Source: Nemertoderma westbladi
Lineage: Eukaryota; Xenacoelomorpha; Nemertodermatida; Nemertodermatidae
Direction of reading: 5' to 3'
Assembly: GCA_032718475.1 (NCBI GenBank)
Contig: JAUCBJ010002412.1
Coordinates: 1-42,814, forward strand
Length of the DNA: 42,814 nucleotides
Numbering within the stretch: position 1 is the first letter of the stretch; each line of letters begins with the position of its first letter. The translations under genes were made by a program, and so were the position numbers. A model generated the notes under the pieces. That model was not told where the DNA came from, ran no database searches, and saw only the letters and a program-made list of their open reading frames with translations. This document shows positions 9,680 to 19,900 of the stretch, in pieces.

Positions 9680-10470
9680 TTTATTTGCGGTTTGGTTAAT
9701 TTCTTAAATACCGATTTTGTGATAGAATTGCTCAATTTTAATTTGTATCTCATAACTGAGCCCCGTGCTGCGCGAAGGCCCTACGAACGTGTATTTCAAT
9801 GGATACGGAATATATATCTACACTAGTTGTGCTGTATCTGTATACTTTTTTTTATAAACCTGACCAAGATTAATCGGTGCGATCTAGAGATATTTTTACA
9901 CCGTGGATTGACTCGGGCTAGTTACACTAACTCGGGCACAATTACTGTACAAAATTGTTGAGATTGTAAAAATTACGTAGGACATACAGTAAATGCCATA
10001 AAAAACATATTTATCCAATTTTACATTCTGACAGACATGAAATTCGAATTGATTACGGCTATGAAGCAGTAGGCCTAATGCTATATTTGTTTTACGTTGG
10101 AAAATGATCAGCTCTCCTCCGTTGTGATTCTCCAGCGTGCTGCACAGTTGGCCATTTGTACGTTAAGTAGGCTGCACCACACATCCAATAAATCAACGGT
10201 GACGTAATAATCCTCGGAGGTTTCCAACGAGCAAGTGGACATGAAAAAACAATAAAGGGAGAGACAGAGAACAGTGAAAGGGCCATTATGTGGAATTATT
10301 TTACACATAAAAAATAAATACCCGTATGACCTTTTTGTATAATTAACATCGCTCTTCAGTGCTAGTTCGGAATATTACACATCTATGTGTTAGCGATAAA
10401 GTGTAAATTACTGTAATTATTACATTTTCAACCAACCATAGTGATTACAACAATGACGTAGTGAGTGGAT
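9680..10470. repeat. duplicated tRNA-flanking tract, copy B (most complete)
   Basis: It holds, in order, the block shared with 6393-6520, the block shared with 2785-4745 and the block shared with 6525-6570. It then leads to the second tRNA-Asp. It lacks the 894-bp palindromic element at about 10340 and so serves as its empty site. No protein gene is seen. Confidence 0.85.
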
Positions 10471-10776
10471 ACCCTTGATTACCAACAACCCTTTGCGTTA
10501 CTGCTGTACTGTATTAGCGAATATATATTTCGCGAAGGTTGATTTGATATTAAACGGCAATTATTTGAATTTGAGCTCATATCTTTTTTGTTTATGAATG
10601 ATATTGGACGCTGAAAGTGCGAAATGTACCCCCTATCAGTGAATGTACCCCCTATCACTTTCACCCTTTCGCTTTTACTTTTCGATAGCTTTCGCATAAC
10701 TTTCGGTAGCTTTCGGTAATTGCCCTCTTTCAGAACTAACTATCCATTCAGCCATTTCTTCCCTCGTCCTTCACGC

Positions 10777-10848
10777 TCCTCGATAGTATAGTGGTTAGTA
10801 TCTGCGTCTGTCACATGCAAGACCCGGGTTCAATTCCCGGTCGGGGAG
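10777..10848 (+). tRNA. tRNA-Asp (GTC), second copy
   Basis: All 72 positions are identical to 6630-6701, with the GTC anticodon in the same place. A TTTTT terminator lies at 10858-10862. Flanking similarity on both sides shows that the gene was copied as part of a longer unit and not by retroposition. The copies match exactly while their flanks have diverged, which suggests that both are kept under selection or gene conversion. Confidence 0.97.
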
Positions 10849-11281
10849 GATGTATACTTTTTATGTATCTTACAAATTGCTGATCACATATGACACTGAA
10901 GTATGTATCGTACCTTGTTGATTAGGGCATTATGGATATGTGTCAATGCAAGTAGAAAGTGACAAATACTGTACAAGTAGCACAAATTTGATAACGCAAT
11001 AATTTTTATTGTGCGTTTAAATCCTTTTTTTGTCCTTATTTTTTTATTTTTTATGTCCTCCAAAAATCTAATGTTAGGTTCCATGCTACCGGTTTCTCTA
11101 CTGCTGTTCTCTCAGGCTATCAGTACCGGTATTAGTATATATAGCACTATTTTGCTGTATTGTATGTACAGATGTAGGTATAAAGCGCAGGCATTTCTGT
11201 ATTTTAGTACCGGTACCGGTACTGCTGTAGGCCTACTGTGTAGCCTACCATTTAAATACGCTACTGATAGGCCTACCGGCT
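10849..11281. other. noncoding; no gene seen
   Basis: AT-rich, with ACCGGTACCGGT-type words around 11208-11222. No open frame has recognisable content. Confidence 0.5.
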
Positions 11282-11835
11282 GACCGGTTGTTTTGGTTAG
11301 AAAATCCCGCCTCATCCTGTCATCTGTAACCTGCTCCTTTGCCTGATTTGGTAAAGTGACCGTTTATTGTTTTGGTTAGAAAGGCCCGCCTCTGTAGCCT
11401 GCTCCTTTCCTTCAATTTGTAAAGTGACTGTTTATTGTTTTGGTTAGAAAATCCCGCCTCTGCAACCTGCCCCTTTCGCTCAATTAATTAAGTGATCGTT
11501 TATTGTTTTGGTTAGGAAATCCCGCCTCTGTAACCTGCTCCTTTCTCTCAATTGGTAATGTTATAGTTTATTGTTTTGGTTAGAAAATCCCGTCTCTGTA
11601 ACCTGCTCCTTTCCCTGATTTGGTAAAGTGACTGTTTATTGTTTTGGATAGAAAATCCCGCATCTGTAACCTGCTCCTTTCCCTCAATTAGTTAAATGAT
11701 CGTTTATTGTTTTGGTTAGAAAATCCCGTCTCTGTAACCTGCTCCTTTCCCTGATTTGATAAAGTGACTGTTTATTGTTTTGTTAGAAAATCCGGCCTTA
11801 ACCTGCTCCTTTCCATCAATTGGTAATTGTTTTTG
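11282..11835 (+). repeat. 68-bp minisatellite
   Basis: The word GTTTTGG (TTTTGTTAG in the last unit) starts at 11290, 11369, 11437, 11505, 11573, 11641, 11709 and 11777. The first step is 79 bp and the remaining six are exactly 68 bp. Each unit reads roughly TTATTGTTTTGGTTAGAAAA, then TCCCGCCTCTGTAACCTG, then CTCCTTTCCCTCAATTGG. Single monomers of the same family appear at 1036-1100 and, in part, at about 37685-37705. Confidence 0.95.
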
Positions 11836-11939
11836 GCTATAAAATGAGTGTTTTGATACATCATGTGGTAATCGATTATCGACAAGTCTTTTTTACCACA
11901 GGCGCATATGGAATTCTATCTCATAGTCTATAAATCATG

Positions 11940-12155
11940 GAATCATGGAATGTTTTGGCACAGGCATAGTGAAACCAACTGTCCGACAGACCAGAAATCA
12001 ACAAATTTTGAATGTTTTGGCATAGGCATGTTGAAATCAACTGTCTGACAGTCCAGAAATCAGCAGTCTGACAGTTTGAAGAAATACATACATAAAAAGT
12101 CATTAAAAGGACAATAAAAGTCATTAAAAGGACAACAAAAGTCATTATGCACAAT
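11940..12155. repeat. two short tandem arrays
   Basis: 11947-12080 holds two ~70-bp units containing AATGTTTTGGCA, ATCAACTGTCTGACAG and CCAGAAATCA. It is followed at 12097-12150 by a 21-bp repeat (AAAAGTCATTAAAAGGACAA) of about 2.5 copies. Confidence 0.75.
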
Positions 12156-12262
12156 TCGTAAAAAAAAGGAGGACAAAAAAGTCAAATAAAAGGACATAAA
12201 AAATCACTGCCATTTGATAATCAACAATCATTACCAAGTCGTCAACCTTACTTTAAGGCATC

Positions 12263-12447
12263 ATGGGTTGTCTGGGATGCTGATCACGAATGTGACACTC
12301 AAAATATTGTATTATCCAACCAAATTATATTTTTGCCGTTTGAAATTTTATCTACTTGTATTTTTCGTCCAAGCAGATAAGCACCAAAAATGATAGTTGT
12401 TACCTTACCATGTATGATTTTAACGAGATTTTAACATGATCAGCGAC
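12263..12447 (+). repeat. dispersed repeat, copy B
   Basis: Same family and orientation as 826-1006. Both copies lie near 68-bp minisatellite sequence, although on opposite sides of it. Confidence 0.8.
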
Positions 12448-12678
12448 CTTGAAAACCAGTAGCTTCAGAATTACCAAACCAATGGTAACAGTTTGTAATT
12501 TTTTGCCACTTGTACTTTTCGTTCTGGGGCACCAGAATGGTACCAAATATTTTTATTTTTTTTGAATTTTTAAAATTTTAATTTTACACAATTACATAGT
12601 ACAATAGCCCGGGCCAGATATGGTTAAGCGGCTAGGAACGCAGAATTAGACTGCATGGCCGACCTACAACTGTACTGC
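12448..12678. other. noncoding flank of the retrotransposon
   Basis: No gene is visible. The last five bases, 12674-12678 (ACTGC), are the left target-site duplicate of the BEL/Pao element. Confidence 0.6.
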
Positions 12679-13921
12679 TGTTCGCGCTTTCAGACCTTTG
12701 GCAGTTTAACCCGCCAAATTAGGATGTCTTCTAGATAATAAATCACCTTTAGTCTATGACAAGTATTTAATTCACTACACTAGTCGAAACCAATCTGTGC
12801 GCGATCATTCACCCGCTGGATATACCCGGGAGATTGGGTTCGACGGCTTAATTTTATTGCTATGTAAGCCTAATGTATTATTCGACTGACAGTATTATAT
12901 AATCTCTGACAATATTATTCACCTTCGGGAAATATTAACAGTTCCTTTAGGACGTGGCGCTCTATCTATACAAACAGAGTTATGACTTAAACTACTCACA
13001 ACGATATGGCTTAGTTACAATTCACATATATGGCGCATTCTTTAGGAAATGCTTCGTTATCAGTCTCACTCATACACAATGCTGCACAATACTGCACACT
13101 GATCTGCCGATCTTCACTGATTTTAGTCACATATAAAAGGAACACGGACCGAATCATGTAGGGTCTATCAAATAACATTAGATTCACTTCAAACCACTCA
13201 ACATAGGTCGCAATCATTTATCTGTAACCTTTCTCTCTTACCTTCGGTATATCAAGAATATTGGGTTTTCGGGGTTATTTGTCGTTATTCCAAATATAAT
13301 AATTCATCAACCATATTATGAAGAACTGACAGTAAATAGCAGTATAACAATATAAAAGTATGCACAGTGTTACACAGTATGCAGTGTATGCAGTACTGCA
13401 GTATGCAGTATGCAGATAACGGATATATGTCCTTATAATTAAGCCTACTAGTGTAGGGCTAAAGCAGAAAAGCACAAAATACTCTAAAGCCGTTCTTCCT
13501 GGCTTAGAATCACCAACAACACTGATAAGAATAACTATAAGAATACCAGCTACCCTTATTCCACGAAGCTCCCGTTCAACACAGAGAAAGAGCAGTGAGA
13601 TAGGAAAATTTCAGTTCAGTAGATCTGTGATAGGTCAAAATCAAGGCTAACTCAAATTCTATTGGCAGATACAGAAAGTTGCAACGTGGCAATATCAGCC
13701 GTTAGCCGTCGTCATGGTAGCGACACTGTTTTCAAGAGTATCGAGCCTTTTACGTCACGAAATTACAGATTATGTCCTCTAAAGTACAAATACAGAAGAA
13801 ATGGCTTTTATGTCCTCCAAAACACCAGTACAGCAAGGACACGGCCTTTTTATGCCTGGTAAACCAACCACAGAGTACTTTACGGGGATAATAACCGGCT
13901 AATTACGCAAAAGCTTTTACA
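12679..13921 (-). repeat. 3' LTR of the BEL/Pao element
   Basis: Starts TGTTCGCGC and ends CTTTTACA on the plus strand. The only mismatch I found against the other LTR is at 13841 (A here, G at 25868), and there are no indels. It contains a CAGTATG-rich microrepeat near 13380-13425. Small open frames inside are present identically in both LTRs and are not treated as genes. Confidence 0.97.
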
Positions 13922-13930
13922 CCGCTCCCA
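13922..13930 (-). other. probable polypurine tract
   Basis: Read on the minus strand, GGGAGCGG lies immediately before the TG of the 3' LTR. Its position and purine bias fit a plus-strand priming site for this element. Confidence 0.5.
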
Positions 13931-13947
13931 GAAAATGGGATTTAAGT

Positions 13948-14223
13948 CTATAAAATATAACAAATCACAGTTTCTAAAATATAAAGATACTCTAAACAGT
14001 TAGTCTTTCTTACGCAGACGGCGTTTACGCAGTTTTTTGAGGCTAGCAAGAGTCCTTTTCTCTTTGGGGGGAGCCACTTTACTAGGAGGGCCATAACTCC
14101 TGGGTGAAGGGTGCAATATGATTGCATCAGAAGGTGTAGGATTATGGTCGAGGTATCTGCCGTTTCGATATGCTTCTCCTCGAGCTGATTTTCCTCCGCT
14201 CGTAGCTGGATACGTTCATCCAA
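13948..14223 (-). other. small overlapping frames at the 3' end of the element
   Basis: Two minus-strand frames overlap here. One starts MDERIQLRAEENQLEEKH and runs 91 residues, with an acidic coiled-coil-like start. The other is open for about 73 residues from just after a TGA and ends in a strongly basic tail (LKKLRKRRLRKKD) with a stop at about 14000. A basic tail in the last frame before the LTR is suggestive of an accessory or envelope-region protein, but I recognise no domain. Upstream, the first frame continues past in-frame TAA and TAG codons, as in a decaying gene or one needing splicing. Confidence 0.35.
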
Positions 14224-14559
14224 AAACTCTCGCAGAGAATAGGATCGTCCAAGTTCGATAACTTCTTAGAGATTCTGGATTTCCCGATCGAACTGAGATA
14301 TAGTTACTTTGTTGACCGCTTGGTCTTGCTAGTGCAATTTATGTTTATCTGAACAAGCGTAAGTTCTTTTTTGATCTTTATAGAATAGCGTTTAACTCGT
14401 TTCGTACAACGCTCTCCTTCACCTTGATGAAGGGTTATATCGCGTTAAACGGGGACGACCATACGGTTGGATAGTGATATTAGGTGTCCGCGTCACAATC
14501 CGGCTAGGTAAGATGGGCGGCTAGCTAGAAATCACTGTCGGAGTGTTACCGATTAATTG

Positions 14560-14805
14560 TTAGGGTAGCACTAGATCTTTGAACAGTGAATACAGTCCGC
14601 GAGGATCCGCGACACCACCAGGATCGCAGGTCTGAGGTCCAACTAAGGAATGAGGAGGTTTGACCGAGTATTCCGGGACTCTGATCGTAGGTTTACTCCA
14701 GGATCGTTCGAGCCGAGTGAGCATAGGTGATACGTCAAACAAGTTTCGCTCGAAACTCCAGTAAATATAACGAGCACAACTGTGTTTAACACAACGTTTC
14801 CGTGG
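14560..14805 (-). other. 81-codon basic open frame inside the element
   Basis: Open from just after a TAA. The internal Met version is 60 residues (start at 14742). It includes RKRCVKHSCARYIYW and LTRLERSWSKPTIRVPEYS. The composition (basic, Cys/Trp-containing) is protein-like, and the local sequence is richer in GC and CpG than its surroundings. No domain is recognised. It may be a remnant of a captured or env-like gene. Confidence 0.35.
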
Positions 14806-15156
14806 ATGTTTATGTCTTTCCGTTTATTAGTTGGGTCTAGGGCATTTATCGTAATAATACCAAAGACGCACGTCTGGTAGGGGAAACGCGGGTGATATTT
14901 ATTTGTTGTTACAATGCTTCTATCAAGAATTCCAAATATACGTTGGAGTTACCGCGTTTATTTGTTTCTTTAGTGTCTTTTCTTTCGAGTCGATTTCGAA
15001 TAGAATTTTCGCATTCGAATTTCAGTTTATGGTTCCGACTCCGCTGGGCAGGATATATAGTCGACATAGTCCGTATTATGTAAATCGATAGGATGACCAG
15101 TAGTTAAGAAGACCATATACGTACCATTACGCTGCGTATATCGAGCAGCGAATTTT

Positions 15157-15330
15157 CTATAGTCCAACTCGCGCGAGCTGCTCTTGGGACATTGGCGGTT
15201 CGATATAACGACCATCGTCCTCCGCAGCAGTTGGACTAACGTCGCTGCGTATTAAGCTATCAACAAACGCTTGTAAAAGTAGAGTATATCGCTCCCCGAT
15301 ACCAAGAACATCTTCTATCAACTCCGTCAT
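15157..15330 (-). CDS. 57-residue acidic ORF, unknown
   Basis: The frame begins MTELIEDVLGIGERY and ends QLARVGL. It is acidic and likely helical in its first half. A second minus frame (15215-15027) overlaps its 3' end and reads LDYRKFAARYTQRNGTY. The two could once have been a single protein joined by a frameshift or splice. The frame lies in the GC-richer island at about 13.95-15.56 kb of the retrotransposon. No family is recognised. Confidence 0.3.
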   Translation of the reverse strand: MTELIEDVLGIGERYTLLLQAFVDSLIRSDVSPTAAEDDGRYIEPPMSQEQLARVGL

Positions 15331-15559
15331 ATCTGCTATATATGAGTTTATCCATATTATAATGAGTTTATATTTAGGCTAGCGAGCGTCGCTGCCTACC
15401 CCAATCAGCCCCCGGACAGTGCGAGATCCTCAGCGCCGATGTGTCGTCGCCGCTGTACTTTCGCCAACGACGTAGCCGCACAACGACAACGACAACCGGC
15501 ACAAGTCACTCGACTGTCCGTCCCAAAGGCTTAGATACACCTCAGGTTCTTACTGGAGA

Positions 15560-16989
15560 GTTAGGGTTACTTTCACAATTGCGACTCGCTACTGTAAACA
15601 CACCTTAGTAGTAACATTCGCCTATAAACTCACAAATACCACACACACAACTTGTCACAAATTACACACACTCGGGCCATTTGTCCGTTAGTCAATGCCT
15701 TCCAGAATGTCACTGTATTATTATGTATCCTTGGATACTAGCAGTGCGCTATTTATTCCCTATGCTATTCAATGGGACAAGCTTTCTATTGTTCTTTTAA
15801 CTCAATTCTAATTCTAGCGTGGTTGTTGCTATGGTGACATTATGTAAAGCTAGCGGTAGAATTAGGATAATTCCAATGCATACAGATCTGGGATGTTATT
15901 TAATAGTAATTCTTTAATGGTCAATGTCCTGTTTTATACATGGCTTTATGAATTTTATCGGCTATTGACTATGTTTGGGAGACTTTCGCACACTCATACG
16001 CATAATAAGATAAATCTCCGCTCCCTTGATCTATTAATTAATGGAATTTTGGGAATGTTATAAATTGCGTAAAAATGGCAATTTATTAAATTCATTAAAA
16101 GGCATGAATTTAAATTTATTCCCTGAAATTTTATTATTTGATAATTAAATTGACATATTTTGATTCTAGAACATGTCTGGGGACACAAGATCCTTAATTC
16201 TATGAAAATTGTCCTTTTAAGAATGTCGGTAAATGCTACGATATCTTAATTGACTAGAATTGTTGAAGGATCTGAATTTTACAGATTTTGATTTATTAGA
16301 TTTGCAAATATTAAATAATTAATATTTGAGATGGGCACCAATTTATTCCAGAACTTGTCTGGGGACGTTAACCACTGATTCTAGAATTTGTCTTTCAAGT
16401 ATATCGGTGGGTGCCGCGATATCTTAATCGACTAGAATTACAGATGGTCAAAGGGTTTAACAGATTTATTTTGCGTGATACGCTACTGTTAAAGGGACAT
16501 CACGCTACTATATGTATTATTTAATATACGGTATGAGAGCAATATCGCACGAAGCAATGTCAGTGTGAAGAGGCAAGTCGTTTCCAAGGTCTACCCAGAG
16601 CTTGGTTTAGCCGAGACACGAGGATCTGAACTTTGCATTCCTAATACTCTGCCTACCAATAATACTTAAATATAGTAGTGGCTTTATTGTACTTTAATAA
16701 GTACGGACATTTCATCTTACTGTAGTCACGTATTTATAATATGATACGGACAGTAAGGAAAGAGGAAAAGAATTATTTCTTGCCGTCGCATTAAATATAA
16801 TATATACGTAATTAAGTAATAAACGCGAATATATATTGCACTAATCTACTAAATAATCGCTAAAATAACATTCTACTGAATAAAATTAAAGAAAACGATT
16901 ATAAAAAAATTACATAGTAATACATACAGAAATATAAAAATAATAAAATAATATAAAATAATAGAGTCACACACCCACTCCATATGTTG
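15560..16989. other. noncoding tail of the element with an internal repeat
   Basis: AT-rich. Two related ~90-bp units lie at about 16176-16262 and 16357-16440. They share TCTGGGGAC, TATCTTAAT and GACTAGAATT and are about 181 bp apart. No long frame is present on either strand. The position of the missing integrase region falls between here and the gag stop, and nothing integrase-like is visible. Confidence 0.6.
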
Positions 16990-19900
16990 TTACGTTATGG
17001 AGTCCCTAGATGTTTGAAGGATTAGGGAGGTGGTCGTGGGAAGAGAATCTTGCCTTCCACAGTTTCCGGAGAGTCCTCCATTCCCTTCCGGTAAACACAA
17101 ACGACCGACTGGGTGATTGAGTCGCTGCATCCCGAATACAATTCCAGGTTTCCTCTTCGTCCTGGAATAGTGACGATAGAAACATCGCTCTAAGTACACG
17201 ACGGCCTTACAAAGCCGATTCCAGGAGCTATAGTGGTCCGTCGCTCCCTGCAGGAGAGGTGAGAGTCCCTGCGAGACGTCTGATGTTCCAGAGCTCCAAT
17301 CGCTCTCTCTGATCTTCATGAAGGATCCACTCGCGGTGGTGAGGTCCAGATCCACGGCGTCGTCCCTGGCAATATGTAATACCGACAGATCTATCCCGGG
17401 TTCAAATAACTCCGCTCCACCCGTCCGGGTTTTAGGTTTAACTTTCTCCGCTCCCTTGGCTGGTCTAATCTCAGTCGGAGTAAGATGGGGAGGCCATTCA
17501 TCCTCCTTACTCAGGAAGTCGGGTTCACCTAACCGGTCTGTAGTATCTGTCAGTTCTTGAGGAGTTGCTCCTCTGGAAGCGATGTCAGTTGTATTCATCG
17601 TCTTGGGGCAATATCTCCATTGATCTACATTGGAGTTAAGATTGTCATTATCTGAGGAGTGTGGTGTTCCCTCAGTTGGGTCGTCTCCCTCACTAGTATC
17701 ATCTTCCCATTCACTCACCTGGCAGACGCGATCTTGAAGCAGTCTTTCCCTGAGCGTTCTACGGGAAGGTCCAGTAAGGTACCAACCTACTCTAGTTCTT
17801 ACCGCATAGGTCTGAAGTGGTTGCGGTTGAGCAGGTCGTTTCTCCAATGTCTCCAGCGCCTCATGCGCGTTTTGACCGATTAATATTTGTACTCCAGGAT
17901 AATCGGTGTCGAATCTAGGAATGTTAAGTCGTTGGGCATGATCAACTTTGTCCCAATTATAAGGTTCCACTTGGGTGGTAGCGAAGTTCTTTATTGCCAC
18001 CATTTTGACTGACCTTATACTGTATTCTCCTAGTTTATCCTGTGGAGTGGACAACTCACCTATATAATAGTCGGCAGCTACAGTAGAATTCCAAACCTGC
18101 ATGATCCCTGACATGTTTAGCTTGGTTCGGAACTTGGGTTGTCCAGCAAAGATGACTTCGGCTAGTTCTTTATCGATGAATGTTCCTGTGCTACCGGAGT
18201 CCAGGAGGGCGTTCACTATATAGCTCTTCTGAGGTCCGTGGACCCGTAACTGGACTACAGGAAATTCTCGGATTCCTATATTGGAAGTTGGCGCTTTCCA
18301 AGATGGTTGTTGATCAGAAGTAGTTAAGGTAAGGTCGCTGTCTGTATCTTCCTCATGCACGAGTGCTCGATACACTGCAGTGGTGTTTATTAGGTAACAG
18401 GATTCGTTTTGGTCGGAGAACTCGTCCGTATAGAATCCTTCCATCTCAGATTGATCAGTGTCGTTCACATCACTGAATTGGACATGTAGTTCGGACTCAC
18501 TTACCTGACTCGGGCTGTTTCGTTCGAATTCCGTGTGCAACAAGATATGATGTTTTGCGCCGCACTTTGCACACCTTGCGTCGGAGTAACAGGTTCGCCG
18601 TTGGTGTCCTCGTCTGAGGCAATTATAACACAACCGCTTATCCCACATGACTTCACGTCTATCCTTTAGTGATTTCCTCAGGAATTTATCACACGCATTT
18701 AAACGGTGGGGCCCGTCGCACAGCACACATTTCGGCTTGATGTTACTTACTTTAACCTGTGCTATGTGGTGCACACTTGTTCTTTCCTCGGGCTTTCTCA
18801 CCTGAATTCTTTTAGGAGACGTAGGAAGGGTTTTTTGTACCGGTTCCCTTCTGTCATTGGTTCGAGACTCGGATTTACTTACCTGATCTTTAGGCATTTT
18901 ATTGACATAATAAGATCTGTCAGTGTCTTTCCCGCTGTCCTCTCCTTGAGAAGTTTGGCTTTCACCGTCGTCGGTATAACATACTGGTGTTACCCTTCTC
19001 CTAGAAACGGGTTTCTCACTTACCTTACTTTCCGCTGTCTTCTCTCTGGACTGCTTTATGAGCTGTAATTTCACCTCGCTATCCAAGAATGACATGAGAT
19101 CAGCCATGGTAGGGTCTCGTTGTTGTTGTTCCATCATATATAACACCTTCTTGTCCCAGCGTGTACCTACTCCACCCTTGGGCAAAGTAGATGCTAAGGC
19201 TCCTACAACCATAGAATTCTGGTATTCATGAGACTTACCTAACCAATCTAGTTGTCTACAGATCTCCTGAATCTCATCGGAAAACTCTATAATCCCGCTG
19301 CTAAGAAACTTTCGGGGCGCCATTAATTTCGCATATAAATACCTAGCTATGTTAGTCCTATTACCATACCTGATGTTTAGTGTATCCCAAACTTGTCTTA
19401 ATCCATCTGGATGTCCAATAAATTTTAACGCCATTGACTTGGGAGATCCTTCCAAGCACTCGATGAGGTATCTAAGTTTTTCTCCATTAGATAGTACAGA
19501 GTTCTGTATGTTATCTTTGTAATATTCATTAAAAGGTAACCATTTCATCTCATCTCCATTGAACTTGACGATCTCTCCCACCTTTACCGCTTGCCGGGCT
19601 TCGGTTCTAGCCATTTGACGCGTAAAACTTTCTTGGGCCATCGTGTTATTTAATATCGAGTTATCGGTATATAAATTTCTCGGATTATGATCAGTTCTAT
19701 AGGGAATGTCATTATCAACAGGTCTATAATTACCCTTAATAGGGTTCACTATAGGAGTTTCTACTTCGCTAGCAGTATAGATGCGTGTAGGCTCCACACC
19801 TTGCGCATGCGATACTTCAGACCTAACAGGTTGACACATTGTTACAGAGGGTGGTGGTATACCCCTTTGAGTATTTACTAATTTATCACGTTCTAGCGCG

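Noticed and set aside
12954-13862. Small frames that occur identically at 24981-25889
   Set aside because: They lie in the two LTRs and duplicate only because the LTRs do. Composition is not protein-like.
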